In this document: one piece after another, positions 51,580-64,000 of the stretch
Numbering within the stretch: position 1 is the stretch's first letter
Layout of the letters: each line of letters begins with the position of its first letter
NCBI GenBank assembly: GCA_964020155.1
Contig: OZ026564.1
Coordinates: 4,008,223-4,072,222 of the forward strand
Direction of reading: 5' to 3'
Source of the DNA: Chondrilla cf. caribensis
Lineage: Eukaryota; Porifera; Demospongiae; Chondrillida; Chondrillidae
DNA length: 64,000 bases
The notes under the pieces: model-generated
The model's database searches: none
The model's input: the letters and a program-made list of their open reading frames with translations, nothing else
What the model was told of the DNA's origin: nothing
Position numbers and translations under genes: made by a program

Positions 51580-52559
51580 AATAGTGTGTATGTGATGTGA
51601 TGTAGTACAACCAACATACATATCTGTGTATAGTATGTGTGATCTTTTTTACTTTTGCTCACACACACATACTGAGCATGTTATATATTCAGCAACAATC
51701 ACGCATGTGTTGTATATGGGATGTGGTCCATGAAACATAAGTAAATCTTCCTTGATGTTTTGTATTGTTAATGTTTTGTGTTGCTCACTTCATATTGTTT
51801 GTATGTTTGTTTACTGATGAGCTGTTGTTTTATTGTTCGCCTATTGTATTGCTGCTATCATGAAATTTATCAATGTACGTATATTATTTATTAATGATTT
51901 CAAATCACAGAACATGTGTATACATGTGGTGTATATCCTCATTAATCCACCACCGCTTTATCCATCAAACCATTTAGTCTATCACAAATACCGATATAAT
52001 GTACATACAGGTACTGATGAATATCCAGTTTATCCACTACATTTTTCAACACAAACAGTGGTGAATTGATGAGAACTCACTTCAGAGTGATGTAGCTTTT
52101 AGTCTGCCTAACCATGATTTCCCCAAACCATATATATACGATCAGTTTTAATATCCAGTTAATTTGTCATATTTCATGACAACGAAATACATGTGGTGGA
52201 TGAATGAGAATTCTCAGTGTGGACATATAATCTTATTATAGTTATCATAGAGTTTATTGTTACTGAATTATGTATGTACAAATATCATTGGAAATTAATA
52301 CATCGTTAATAATCAATATATTATTTCTATGAAACTGTACATGTTAGCATACTGTAGGCAGTAATATCATTATATATTCATACGTATATATTATGCAACA
52401 GCGATTTATTTTTGTGATGATTATATACTTATGAAATAAATTTATGAAATGAATGAAACATTACGTAAAAAGATTACATTAACCATTGCATATAATAGAT
52501 CTTCATCACTTATACACGTAGCCGACCTTTTGATCCGCCATTTTTTGTTCGCGGGCGGA

Positions 52560-52880
52560 AAGAGAGTCAGTGTCCACCACAGAACAATTATTTTCGTTTC
52601 TTGCTGACCAGGCGGTGATGAGTTTGACTGCGATATCCTTTGAAGTCCAAAGACTCTGGTCGGTGTGGCCCCTCAATAATGTCCAGGTAACCGTTTTACG
52701 TCTCTCACAACCCGTATGTTCGTATGTGTGTGCATGTGGAGGTAACCCCCCATGGCTGCTGTATGTGTAGAGATTGTTCGCTACTTCCCACTCCCCGGGT
52801 TCATGAAGTATTGAGTGCTGTATTGTTAGTAATGGTATGGCCATATCTAACTGTGATGTTCATATAATTATGGTAAGTTA
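52560..52880. repeat. Conserved intergenic block, copy 5
   Basis: As at 11240. In this unit DHFR exon 6 and GFGK exon 1 are both deleted: the AT-rich stretch joins the block near 52515. Confidence 0.7.
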
Positions 52881-53143
52881 TTGAAGCTATTCGGAATTTT
52901 GTGTTCAGTGTAGTAAGAAAGATTACGAACGTTTTGTGTTGGTTGTTGAATAGAATATCTCCACAAAATAGTAGTAAATACGAAGGTACATCACATGTTT
53001 ACCTCTTGTAATAGTGGTTAACTGATGATATTGACAATGTGTGTGAAGTTGTGGGTGTGGTGATTTTGTAAAAGTACACTATACATACTATAGTTGTTGG
53101 TTGAGCATATCGAGGTAGTCAATTTCCACATGGTATTTGTACC

Positions 53144-53625
53144 TCAAGGAGCTCTCCCTCTCTGCCTCCCGGTCACCAGTTCAGCTTTCTCCTCCTCCAC
53201 TGTGACCAGCAGTGTGGCAAGTGGTGATTGGACCACTACAAGTTCACTGCTATCACCAAATGCTCCTTCCGGTTTGAACTGTTTGGTTTTTGAGAGAACC
53301 ATTTGTTGTTCTCCTTTTGAGCCAGACGTTTCTTCCCAACTGCCAGTAGTAGTGGGGACCACAATTGTCTGTCTTGTCTCTTCTCCTGAATTGGTTGGAG
53401 AATAGGCTGTTGGGGATCCTCTACCAGTCACTAGTTGTGCATTTTGTTCCTTTATAGCAGCCAGCCATGGGGTGTGTGGTGATACACCAACTACCAGTTG
53501 ACTGTTATCACCGAACAAGTGGTTAGGTGATAACTGGAGGTTCTGTCCAACCACCATTTGTTGGTTTGTTGGAGTGAGAAGGGTTTCTTCCTGAGTGGCT
53601 GTGTTACTGAGGTCCATCCTAGTAT
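53144..53625 (-). CDS. LVTGR terminal exon, unit 5 (482 bases, intact)
   Basis: Acceptor CTTTGCAG, same frame and length. Own ATG at 53617. Upstream, ACGAAGAGGG and a degenerate GCTAAATAAAGC motif at 53811. Confidence 0.55.
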
Positions 53626-54144
53626 CTGCAAAGGATAGATTTCAAGTGGAATGGAACCTCACTTTCTTAGTACTTGAGATTGTATTATAGCTTACTTTAT
53701 CTCGAGTGGTTGTTTAAGTTGCAGGGATGCTATGGATTCCGTCAGCTAAAGTTTCTGCATATGTAAACGTGAGATGACGAAGAGGGTCAGGTGGCTTTCA
53801 TTTTATCGGGTGCTAAATAAAGCATGTTGTCGTTAGGCAGTGTGTATGTGTGTGCACATAGTAGGAAGAGGCATCTTGGGGCAACAGGACCACCTCAGTA
53901 ATAATGGATGCACCTCAGTGATAGGACCACCTCAGTAATAGATCCACCTCAGTGATAGGACCACTATTTTCACCTCACAAGTGAGAACAACTCTCGTAGA
54001 ATATGTCCAGACTTGTATCAGTAAATGGCTATCTTCCAGTAACTGGTCCACAAAACTACCATATACTGCATAGCAGTATTGAATTCACTTTAATATCTGT
54101 GAATAGTCACGACGTTTGTCCTTATCATAACTTCAGCAATCACT

Positions 54145-54440
54145 TGGAATGTATAATAACTGGTTGCCACAGAATGGGAATCACTTGGAATGTATAATAA
54201 CTGGTTGCCACAGAATGGGAATCACTTGGAATGTATAATAACTGGTTGCTACAGAATGGGTATTTGGTGGCTATCTCGAGCAGTTGTTTAAGTTGCAGGG
54301 ATGCTATGGATTCCGTCAGAATGGGAATCACTTGGAATGTATGGTGGCTATCTCGAGCAGTTGTTTAAGTTGCAGGGATGGTATGGATTCCGTCAGAATG
54401 GGAATTGCTTGGAATGTGTAATAACTGGTTGCTACAGAAG
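54145..54440. repeat. Short tandem and interspersed repeats of about 44 bases
   Basis: AATCACTTGGAATGTATAAT with ACTGGTTGCCACAGAATGGG three times, then a second phrase (ATCTCGAGCAGTTGTTTAAG) twice. Confidence 0.8.
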
Positions 54441-54524
54441 GGGCACTGTCCTAGATGGGTATTTGGTGGTCAATGTAGACGTACCGGGCGGCAAATAAGA
54501 AGGCGCATCATGTTCAACTGAGGC

Positions 54525-54712
54525 ACTAAATAAGAAGGGACTGTGTGTACTAGGAAGGGGGCATCTTGTACACTAAATAAGAAGTGACTGTGTGTACTAG
54601 GAAGGGGCATCTTGTACACTAAATAAGAAGGGACTGTGTGTACTAGGAAGGGGCATCTTGTACACTAAATAAGAAGGGACTGTGTGTACTAGGAAGGGGC
54701 ATCTTATTGTAT
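54525..54712. repeat. 46-base minisatellite, array 3
   Basis: About 4 units, preceded by GGCAAATAAGAAGGCGC at 54490. Confidence 0.9.
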
Positions 54713-55424
54713 GAGGCTGTCAATTCACTCCAGTGTCCAAGTTGCCCCAGTGCTCCAAGTTACTCCAACATGTAGAGTTGCCTCAGGAATACATAAGAAT
54801 GAGTCTAAACGACCTGTAACGATTTTAGCACTTCCTACACATCAAAACAACACCTTAGTGTAGTGTGCTGGGTAAATCTGAAAGGTTCAAAGGTCATGTA
54901 CAGATGTATGTTAACATTGTCCCAAATGACAGCTATATGAGTTACACTGATGGTGTATGCATTCTGTGAATGTGTGTACTCATGTACATGTATACTATGT
55001 ACATACAGGTGAATGTGTGTAGTACATAATGTATGTGAATATTGCCTATAATATTACCTATGTATGTAAATGTATGTATGTTCTTGTGTACATCTTGTGA
55101 ATATGTAGCCAGTAGACAAGTGGGGAGGGGTAAATCAACTTTATAGGAATCTCCTTCCAGACTATTTGTAGATACTGGTAATTTTGAACTCTCCACAGTC
55201 TTACTGAGGGGTACCGTAAGGGTTACCAGGAGCCTGTACCACCATGTTCTAACTTATGAAATTAGAATCTCCCTTTTCTGACTCCTGTCTACGGTCCTCA
55301 TATGTGAGTGTGTGTACTCTCTCACTGTGATACTGAGATTGATCTGACCAACATCCGTTCCTGTTTTATTTGTACCTAATACATGCTGTATGTTATCCCC
55401 TCTTTATTATTGTTCTCTGTGTAG

Positions 55425-55719
55425 AACTGTGAGGACACGTGGAGAGAGTGTTATATGGGTGCAACAGGATGATGGTGTTATCCTTAACAATGGACAATCT
55501 ACACAACCTGCTAACCGACAACCTACAGACCAGATAGTAACTCCTAAAGAAGAGACTCCGATTACACCCAAAACCAGCACCCAAGAGTCGCTGTCAGATT
55601 CTGAGGATTTACACGGCAAACTGGTCCTCGGAATATCCCAAACTCCCTTCATGCACGAATTCACCAACAAACCAACTAGGATAGGACAATTGTTCAAAGA
55701 AGCCAATTCCTCAGATTAG
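55425..55719 (+). pseudogene. Tail exon, unit 6 (open, with 24-base insertion)
   Basis: Acceptor intact, frame open to SSD and stop. An in-frame insertion of 8 codons (near STQPANRQ) duplicates neighbouring text. No membrane exon upstream. Confidence 0.65.
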
Positions 55720-56685
55720 AATAGTGTGTATGTGATGTGATGTAGTACAACCAACATACATATCTGTGTATAGTATGTGTGATCTTTTTTACTTCCGCTC
55801 ACACACACATACTGAGCATGTTATATATTTAGCAACAATCACACATGTGTTGTATATGGGATGTGGTCCATGAAACATAAGTAAATCTTCCTTGATGTTT
55901 TGTATTGTTAATGTTTTGTGTTGTTCACTTCTTAATGTACGTATATTATTTATTAATGATTTCAAATCACAGAACATGTGTATACATGTGGTGTGAATCC
56001 TCGTTAATCCACCACCGCTTTATCTGTAAACCATTTAGTCGACCACTAATACCGATATAATGTACATACAGGTACTGATGAATATCCAGTTTATCCACTA
56101 CATCTTTCAACACAAGCAGGTGAATTGATGAGAACTCACTTTAGAGTGATGTACGTAGCTTTTAGTCTTCCTAACCATGATTTCCCCAAATCATAATATT
56201 ATATATACAACCAGTTTTAATATCCAGTTAATTTGCCATATTTCATGACAATGAATTACATGTGGTGGATGAATGAGAATTCTCAGTGTTGACATAATAA
56301 TCTTATTATAGCTATCATAGAGTTCATTGTTACTGAATTACGTATGTATATACAAATATCATTGGAAATTAATACATCGTTAACAATCAATATATTTCTA
56401 TGACATTGTACATGATAGCATACTGTATACAGTAATAGTATTATATTCATACGTATATATTATATGCAACAGGGATTTATTTTTCTGATGATTACTTATG
56501 AAATGAATTTACGAAATGAATGAAACATTACAATAAAAAGATTACATTAACCATTGCATATAATAGAACTTCATCACTTATGCACATGTATTATGTACCT
56601 ACATACTATGTACATAGCTGAAGGTATAATACAATATTTTTTATTAGCAGCAAAATTCAGCAGATTGTAGTGTCAAAGTGCATTC

Positions 56686-56770
56686 TCATGTGGTGGGAGT
56701 CCTCTGGTGCACTTTGATGTCGTACTCAACTCCATTCTCAGATATGAGGCCACTGGGGACATCAGGGTCA
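56686..56770 (-). pseudogene. Isolated copy of DHFR exon 6, unit 6
   Basis: Open, 85 bases. First base change makes the junction CCCAG/TGACC, and Tyr to His occurs in KVYQ. Confidence 0.85.
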
Positions 56771-56870
56771 CTGGGAAAAGACATGCTACATTGTGTTATG
56801 TGTATTCATTGCTTGAGCCTGTTAACTTCACAAGCCACTTTGAAAAACTGCTTCAGATGCATGCAGACAA

Positions 56871-56875
<5 letters not shown>

Positions 56876-56934
<59 letters not shown>
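56876..56934. repeat. (CA)n microsatellite at the deletion junction, unit 6
   Basis: CA tract followed at once by the sequence found at 11030. Confidence 0.9.
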
Positions 56935-56937
<3 letters not shown>

Positions 56938-57048
56938 TTCTACAGAATTGGAACAGTGGTTTTTAAGTTTCATTTATACAGGAAATTATGTTTGAAGATG
57001 AATATGACACTGAATAAATAATAAGAAGCTCTTACTAGCAATGCCCAC

Positions 57049-57103
57049 CTTTCCTTTCGTCCATACTAGCTGAGTTCTTCAGTCGATCCAGGAGTTTCCC
57101 CAT
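57049..57103 (-). pseudogene. GFGK exon 1 copy, in-frame short form, unit 6
   Basis: MGKLLDRLKNSASMDERK: a 15-base deletion removes LGFGK but keeps the frame. Donor changed to GTGGGC. The only copy whose frame is not broken. Confidence 0.55.
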
Positions 57104-57209
57104 TTTTCCCCGTACTGGGAAGCCTTAGTAGTAGCCCATTGGGCTAGTGGCCTCTCCAGTATGCATACCATACCAGTTCATCGCCAAGTCCCGTTCCAAG
57201 TTCAGATTT

Positions 57210-57500
57210 GGTAGAGACGGTGTCGACCACAGAACAATTTCACGTTTCTTGCTGACCATGCGGTGATGAGTTTGACTGCGATATCCTTTGAAGTCCAAAG
57301 ACTCTGGTCGGTGTGGCCCCTCAATAATGTCCAGGTAACCGTTTTACGTCTCTTACAACCCCGTATGTTCGTATGTGTGTGCATGTGGAGGTAATCCCCC
57401 ATGCCTGCTGTATGTGTAGAGATTGTTCGCTACTTCCCACTCCCCGGGTTCATGAAGTATTGAGTGCTGTATTGTTAGTAATGATATGGCCATATCTAAC
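57210..57500. repeat. Conserved intergenic block, copy 6
   Basis: As at 11240; ends near 57500, where unrelated sequence begins. Confidence 0.7.
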
Positions 57501-57774
57501 TGTACATTAGGTTACCTTACACAGAGTGGTTGTTTCTTGAGGTTGCTGGCGACTGGGGAAGGGATGGAGATCAAATGCAGGGTCGGTTTTTGGGTTGTGT
57601 TTATATAGTGATGGCACGTTGGTTGTGATAACTATGTGATGGTTCATTAGATTACCAATGACGCATGTTTAGGGGGAGGCAATGTCGAAAAGGGTGTGTC
57701 GCGGGTGCTTATTAAGAAGGCACCTTAGCGAGGAGATTTCTTCAGTAATGCGACACTGACCACCTATGGTGACC

Positions 57775-57950
57775 ACCTCAATCATGGGACCACCTCAGTA
57801 ATAGGACCACCTCAGTAACAGGACCATCTCAGTAATAGGACCAACTCAGTGAAAGGACCACCTCAGTAATAGGACCACCTCAGTAATAGGACCACCTCAG
57901 TAATAGGACCACCTCAGTAATAGGACCACCTTAGTAATGGTAAATGGTCC
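57775..57950. repeat. 17-base minisatellite, array 8
   Basis: About 10 units. The region 57960-58480 after it holds only scattered ATGAATATCAT motifs. Confidence 0.85.
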
Positions 57951-58479
57951 ACCTCACAAGTGAGCCCCAGTACCTGGTATACCTACAGAGTACTCTGACC
58001 TGACCAGTGTACACCTGTGTTAGGACTGGTGTTCTGCTCTGTATAGCACCTTAAATACCATCGGGGTATGTGTATATTTTCTCCTTATATTGATAATCTT
58101 TTCAAATGGTCTGTCCTGTCAACTTCTTTCTTCTACAAGTAGTCTGTGTTAGGACTGGTGTTGTGCTGTTGTATAGCACTTTAAATACTGTACTATTAGG
58201 ATCTGGGCTGCTCTGGGAAGGGATACTCGTAATGAATATCATTAGGGATCTGACATCATTGTGGATCTGACCCTGGTGATGAATATCATTGCGGATATGA
58301 ATGACATTCATAGTTTACATTGTCATGTTTTAATGCTGACAGTTTATTTTGCCAGAAAAGAGAGGTTCATGTAGTAAAATAAGAAGGCACTGTGCCTAAG
58401 TTATCTCACTGTACCCTATGTTGGAAAGCTATTTAGAATATAGTGTGCAGTATAGTGTGTTTATGGTCTACGATTCCAA

Positions 58480-58960
58480 GTCTACAATTAGCTTATTATA
58501 CTGTTGTCAATGTCATTGTTTGAGTGTTTTGTTACTGACAAGTCTTCATTGATATACATGGGGTTCTGTCCATCTGTGTGTAAGCATGTGTATTTATATC
58601 GGTTATCGGTCAATTTGTTGTTTTGTGTCAATTCATCTTACATACGTATGTTCCTATTGCAAAACTAAGCATCCTCTGTTAGCTGTTGATTCAAATATCC
58701 ACTCGTTGGAAATATATTACAAAAACTAATAGCAAATACAAAACTTCACCTCATGACTATTTGTTGTAATAATGGTTAGCTGATTCTACTGATGATGCAT
58801 GCCAAAGTACATATGTACAGTGGGTGGTAGTGAGTGCATGGGAGTGCATATGAGCAAAGGGAAGGAATTAGCTAGGATGATCCAACATTCATATGAGTCT
58901 CTCAATTGATACTGGTACCTCAAGGAGCTCTCCCTCTCTGCCTCCCGGTCACCAGTTCAG
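58480..58960. repeat. Segmental duplication shared with 63520-64000
   Basis: Near-identical sequence from TTGTTGTTTT to the start of the LVTGR exon. It replaces the usual sequence 3' of LVTGR exons. Confidence 0.8.
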
Positions 58961-59401
58961 CTTTCTCCTCCTCCACTGTGACCAGCAGTGTGGCAAGTGG
59001 TGATTGGACGACTACAAGTTCACTGCTATCACCAAATGCTCCTTCCGGTTTTAACTGTTTGGTTTTTGAGAGAACCATTTGTTGTTTTCCTTTTGAGCCA
59101 GACGTTTCTTCCCAACTGCCAGTAGTAGTGGGGACCACAGTTGTCTGTCTTGTCTCTTCTCCTGAATTGGTTGGAGAGCAGGCTGTTGGGGATCCTCTGT
59201 CAGTCACTAGTTGTGCATTTTGTTCCTTTATAGCAGCCAGCCATGGGGTGTGTGGTGATACACCAACTACCAGTTGACTGTTATCACCAAACAAGTGGTT
59301 AGGTGGTAACTGGAGGTTCTGTCCAACCACCATTTGTTGGTTTGTTGGAGTGAGAAGGGTTTCTTCCTGAGTGGCTGTGTTACTGAAGTCCATCCTAGTA
59401 T
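58920..59401 (-). CDS. LVTGR terminal exon, unit 6 (482 bases, intact)
   Basis: Same acceptor, length and frame; a few replacements (LVTDRGSPTACS). Own ATG at 59393. Confidence 0.55.
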
Positions 59402-59854
59402 CTGCAAAGAATAGATTTCAAGTAGAACAGAACCTCACTATGCCAGTAACAGGACCGCCTCAGTAATAGGACAACCTCAGTAACAGGACCACCTCAGTAA
59501 TAGGACAACCTCAGTAACAGGACCACCTCAGTAATAGGACTACTAATATGACTACTATTTCCCTGTTCCAGGGATTCCTGTATTGAACGTTTGCTCTTTA
59601 AATGGTCCACAAGTGAGAACAACTCTCCTAGAATATGTCCAGACTGGTAGTTGTATCAGTAAATGGCCATGGTTGAACTTCCAGCAATTGGTCCACAAAA
59701 CTACTATGTACTGTACAGCACTATTGAATTTACCAGGAACATCCATTGCTTACCCTATGTTTACCTTAGGCTGAGCGAATGAAAGCGTGGCAGCGGAGTG
59801 TTTATAAAGGTTTCTATGTCGAATGACATTCATGTGTATTGTCAAAAGGGGAGC

Positions 59855-60012
59855 AACGGGGCGGGACTAAACTGAGAAAGGGGAATCGGAAGTCGCGGTG
59901 ATAAATGCTATCGATGATTAAGAATCAACGCCCGGGGCGCGACTAAACTGAGAAAGGGGAGTCGGAAGTCGCGGTGATAAATGCTATCGATGATTAAGAA
60001 TCAACGCCCGGG
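59855..60012. repeat. 78-base tandem duplication
   Basis: Two copies of GACTAAACTGAGAAAGGGG ... GATTAAGAATCAACGCCCGG, GC-richer than surroundings, ending at GACGAATAAGAAGGCGC. Confidence 0.85.
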
Positions 60013-60039
60013 GCGACGAATAAGAAGGCGCATTCTGTA

Positions 60040-60445
60040 TCTTGTACATAAGAAGGGACTGTGTGTACTAGGAAGGGGCATCTTGTACACTAAATAAGAA
60101 GGGACTGTGTGTATTAGGAAGGGGCATCTGTACACTAAACAAGAAGGGACTGTGTGCACTAGGAAGGGGCATCTTGTACACTAAATAAGAAGGGACTGTG
60201 TGTACTAGGAAGGGACATCTTGTACACTAAACAAGAAGGGACTGTGTGTACTAGGAAGGGGCATCTTGTACACTAAACAAGAAGGGACTGTGTGCACTAG
60301 GAAGGGGCATCTTGTACACTAAATAAGAAGGGACTGTGTGTACTAGGAAGGGACATCTTGTACACTAAACAAGAAGGGACTGTGTGTACTAGGAAGGGGC
60401 TACTTGTACACTTATTGTGTGTACTAAATAAGAAGGGCATCTTGT
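60040..60445. repeat. 46-base minisatellite, array 4
   Basis: About 9 units. Confidence 0.95.
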
Positions 60446-60484
60446 ATGTGGCCATTAATTCACTCCAGTGTCCAAAGGTTACCT

Positions 60485-60745
60485 CACTTTAGTAATGGGA
60501 CCACCTCAGTAATAGGACCTCCTCAGTAATGGGACCACCTCAGTAATAGGACCGCCTCGGTAATGGGACCACCTCAGTGATAGGACCACCTCAGTAATAG
60601 GACTGCCTCAGTAATAGGACCACATCAATAATAGGACCACCTCAGTAATAGGACCACCTCAGTAATGGGACAACCTCAGTAACGGGACTACCTCAGTAAC
60701 AGGCCTAGGACCACCTCAATAATAGGACCACCTCAGTAACAGGAC
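60485..60745. repeat. 17-base minisatellite, array 9
   Basis: About 15 units of AGGACCACCTCAGTAAT type. Confidence 0.9.
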
Positions 60746-61009
60746 CAGGGATTCCTGCATTGTATTTGTGCTCTCTAACTGTTCCACCTCACAACTCACA
60801 ACTGTTGAAATTCATTCATTTATTCATTCACTCAGTCCTGGTGTTCTGCTCTTATGCTATGATATATACTACGTATATCGTGGAGTTCTGGACCTGCTCA
60901 CCTTATACGTAGATACGTATTTGTAGTCTCTTCAAAATAATCTGTTCTTTTATACATCTCCTCTTTTGTTATAAGTGATATTGGGAGATTAGTAGGGAGT
61001 AAGCCATGT

Positions 61010-62600
61010 TCATAATGACATTCATCATTTTTTGATGATATTCATTACAATTTCAATGATATCCATTGGTAGTTTTACAAAAAGGGAAGAAGCACTACTT
61101 GTGTTACACGCCATCTTTGTTTACACACATCCTATATTAGCCCACTCATCCTGCAACTGTGTCAATAGACCCATTTTCGCCTCCACTTTCAGAATTGGGA
61201 CTTCACCCTAAGGATAGAGGGTCTCTGACACTATGCTTCTGATATTCATTGTCTACTCAACCACAACTATGTCAAGCAATTACTGTTATGAATATTCTAA
61301 TGAGCAAACAGGAAGTTATATGGCCTCTGTAGGAAGGTTCAACAGTGATTGTGGACAAGTTTAGAATATCCACTAGGTGTACACCATGTGCAGATCCTCC
61401 TACAGACCTATACATGTGTATGTAGATTTGGTGATGTCGTAAATATATTCTGACAGAAATTCAAATGTCTCCCAAATGGATTCAGCATGGCTGCCCATTT
61501 CAGTGGCCCCAACAACAGATTGGTGAACTCTAGAACTGCTGGTTACTAACCACTCACTAGATTTATGGAGTGTTGAGTGCTGTATTGTCAGTAACGGTAT
61601 GACCACATCTTACTACGGTGTACTACTACAGTCGTACCTCTCTATTACGAACCTCTAAATTGCAGAAACCTCTATATTAAGGACACAATTCTGTATTCCA
61701 ATGTACTAATGTAGTGTATTGAATGACCTCTGAACTGAGGAAACCTCTGTAATAAGGACTAAACTTAAGGCCTCAAAGTGGCTGTGATAGAGAGGTTCCA
61801 CTGTATTCATATCAGCTATTGGGTAACCTGGGATACGTTGGAATTGGTGTCTTCAATCTTTAGCTGTGGACAAGTATCCTTCAATATTGAATCATCTCTC
61901 TATTGAGACAACACCAACATGAACTGGTATCAATAGCTCTCTGTGTTGGAGTGCTGTAGGCCATCAATTCCAAGTTGCTCCAGTTTATCCTATATCGACC
62001 AACTATTGGTAAACTACTGCATTATAGTGTAGTACAGATCCTCGACTTTCCTATCCCAAATTTAGTTGAAAGAGATGTAACAGTGGCTCCTTTCTTCAGT
62101 AGTCTACAAATATCAAGCTTTTCATCCAAGGTTAACACAATTCGCTTTCTCTTAACTGTTGGCATTTTGCTGACTCAGCAAATCATGTAACAATCAGGTT
62201 ATTCGGATAACTGACGTTCCAGCCAATTTATGTTCGGATATTCAACTAGTGTGTCTGGTTTGTTTGCAATCAGCTGAATACACTCTCATTGGTGTTATTG
62301 CTCAAGAGACTGTTATTGGTGGAGGTTTTCATGGATATACTCACACACAACCCACTCCACCTGTGTGTACACATGTATGTTTATAATGGCTACAGTGAAG
62401 GATTAGCTTTGTGTGTTCTTTGGATCAATTTGACTCATGTTTATATTGCAGTAATGAACATTTGTGTTGGTTGTTGATTGAATCTCCACATAAGATAATA
62501 GTAAATAAAAGTTACATTGCACAATTATCCTTTACAATAGTGGCAACATACGTACAACTGATGATATGTGGTGTATATGAAAATAGACAGTGCATAGTTG
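61010..62600. repeat. 1.6-kb segmental duplication, copy 2
   Basis: Pairs with 20505-22110. Contains the MITE at 61629-61803 and the palindrome TGCTGACTCAGCA at 62168-62180. No gene seen. Confidence 0.85.
61629..61803. mobile_element. MITE with pogo/Tigger-like ends (duplicated with its host segment)
   Basis: Same insertion as 21097-21271, carried by the 1.6-kb duplication; ends CAGTCGTACC and GGTTCCACTG, flanked by TA. Confidence 0.7.
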
Positions 62601-62629
62601 TTGCTTGAGCATAGGCGCTCTTCCTTTCA

Positions 62630-62841
62630 ACCTCCTCTGCCAGTCACTAGTTGTGCATTTTGTTCCTTTATAGTAGCCAGCCATGGGGTGTGTGGTGATA
62701 CACCAACTACCAGTTGACTGTTATCACCAAACAAGTGGTTAGGTGGTAACTGGAGGTTCTGTCCAACCACCATTTGTTGGTTTGTTGGAGTGAGAAGGGT
62801 TTCTTCCTGAGTGGCTGTGTTACTGAGGTCCATCCTAGTAT
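62630..62841 (-). pseudogene. Truncated LVTGR terminal exon
   Basis: Reads DTRMDLSN to AQLVTGRGG, then the duplication boundary cuts off the second half. Acceptor intact. Confidence 0.7.
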
Positions 62842-62884
62842 CTGCAAAGAATAGATATCGAGTGGAATAGAACCTCACTTTATC

Positions 62885-63020
62885 AGTAATAGGACCACCA
62901 CAATGGAACCACCTCAGTAACAGGACCACGTCAGTAACAGGACCACCTCAGTAACAGGACCACCTCAGTAATAGGACCACCTCAGTAACAGGACCACGTC
63001 AGTAACAAGACCACCTCAGT
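62885..63020. repeat. 17-base minisatellite, array 10
   Basis: About 8 units, with CACGTCAGTAAC variants. Confidence 0.85.
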
Positions 63021-63840
63021 TTCAGGGATCTTTGCACTGTGTGCTTGCTGTATAAATAGTCCATCTCACACTAGCCATGGTTTTAGTACCTGTTAGGCCT
63101 ACAGGAAAAAACACTGTAATTGATGTGTACTGGCTGCCCATTTCAGTGATCCCAAAAACAGATTGGTGAACCCTAGAACTGAAGCCATGAGAAGCCATGT
63201 TGTGAGCCATGAGTGTGCCTCAATGCCATATGTATTAAGAGAGGGCATCTGTATGAGGCCATTAATTCACTCTAGTGTTCAAAATTACCCTTATGTCCTC
63301 TTCACTCTTTAAGTACGGTTATATACAATGTACATGTACACATCTTGCCAAGTATAACTTGAAGCGAATTTGAAACTTTACGATATTCCACAAAGTAGTG
63401 CAGTTCATCATACCCTTGGGCCTTCTTGTTGCAATGATGGCTATAGAGCATAAATGTGGTTGCAACAGTGATATTTATGCTCTAGTGTGTCATAGCACAC
63501 TGAGAGACATGGCCTTCACTTCAGTCAATTTGTTGTTTTTTGTGTCAATTCATCTTACATACGTATGTTCCTATTGCAAAACCAAGCGTTTTCTGTTAGC
63601 TGTTGATTCAAATGTCCACATGTTGGAAATATATTATTACAAAAACTAACAGCGAATACAAAACTTCACCTCATGACTATCTGTTGTAATAGTGATTAGC
63701 TGATTCTACTGATGATGCATGCCAATGTACATATGTACAGTAGGTGGTAGTGAGTGCATGGGAGTGGATATGAGCAAGGGAAGGAATTTGCTAGGATGGT
63801 CAAACATTTATACGAGTTTCTCAATTGATACTGGTAAATC

Positions 63841-64000
63841 AAGGAGCTCTCCCTCTCTGCCTCCCGGTCACCAGTTCAGCTTTCTCTTCCTCCCCTGTGA
63901 CCAGCAGTGTGGCAAGTGGTGATTGGACGACTGCAAGTTCACTGCTATCACCAAATGCTCCTTCCGGTTTTAACTGTTTGGTTTTTGAGAGAACCATTTG
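63841..64000 (-). CDS. LVTGR terminal exon, cut by window end
   Basis: Same 3' end text as the other copies, but the bases corresponding to the usual stop (TGA in GAGCTCCTTGAGGT) read CTCCTTGAT here, which keeps the TGA. The 5' part lies beyond base 64000. Confidence 0.5.

Overview
This window is nuclear DNA of an invertebrate animal. Genes have short spliced exons with GT-AG introns. There are (CA)n/(GT)n microsatellites, many minisatellites, a tRNA-derived SINE and pogo/Tigger-like MITEs. Proteins are of animal type: a type I receptor with alternating Ig and Fn3 modules on phase 1-1 exons, and an animal-length DHFR. A sponge or another early-branching metazoan is my best guess, but the sequence does not prove it.

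Left part (1-19.6 kb) holds most intact genes. Three paralogous type I membrane proteins with a ~400-residue ectodomain of beta-propeller character lie at 37-1884 (+, 5' end outside), 2332-4709 (-) and 4918-7734 (+). The last two are divergent across a 208-bp intergenic region carrying a perfect palindrome. Next, all on the minus strand: a complete six-exon dihydrofolate reductase (8446-10123), a small unknown gene (10218-11210), an unknown gene built of repeated phase-1 exons that I call the LVTGR family (11825-13971), and a seven-exon Ig/Fn3/Ig/Fn3 transmembrane receptor (14959-19522).

Right part (about 20-64 kb) is mainly a decayed array of segmental duplications about 4-7 kb apart. A typical unit carries, in order: the cytoplasmic-tail exon of a beta-propeller-type membrane protein (+), an AT-rich stretch, the last exon of DHFR alone (-), a CA repeat, exon 1 of the small unknown gene (-), a conserved 250-bp block, and the terminal LVTGR exon (-), followed by minisatellites. 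The order matches 7.4-12.3 kb of the left part except that DHFR exons 1-5 and the rest of the small gene are missing, with the junction at the CA repeat. The units therefore look like copies of this locus that suffered one internal deletion and were then amplified.

The terminal LVTGR exons keep open frames and lengths in nearly every unit, whereas about half of the plus-strand tail exons are frameshifted or have lost a splice site. Minisatellites fill introns and intergenic DNA, and several splice donors lie inside (GT)n tracts. Gene models were assembled by eye from reading frames, splice sites and intron phase; no transcript evidence was available.
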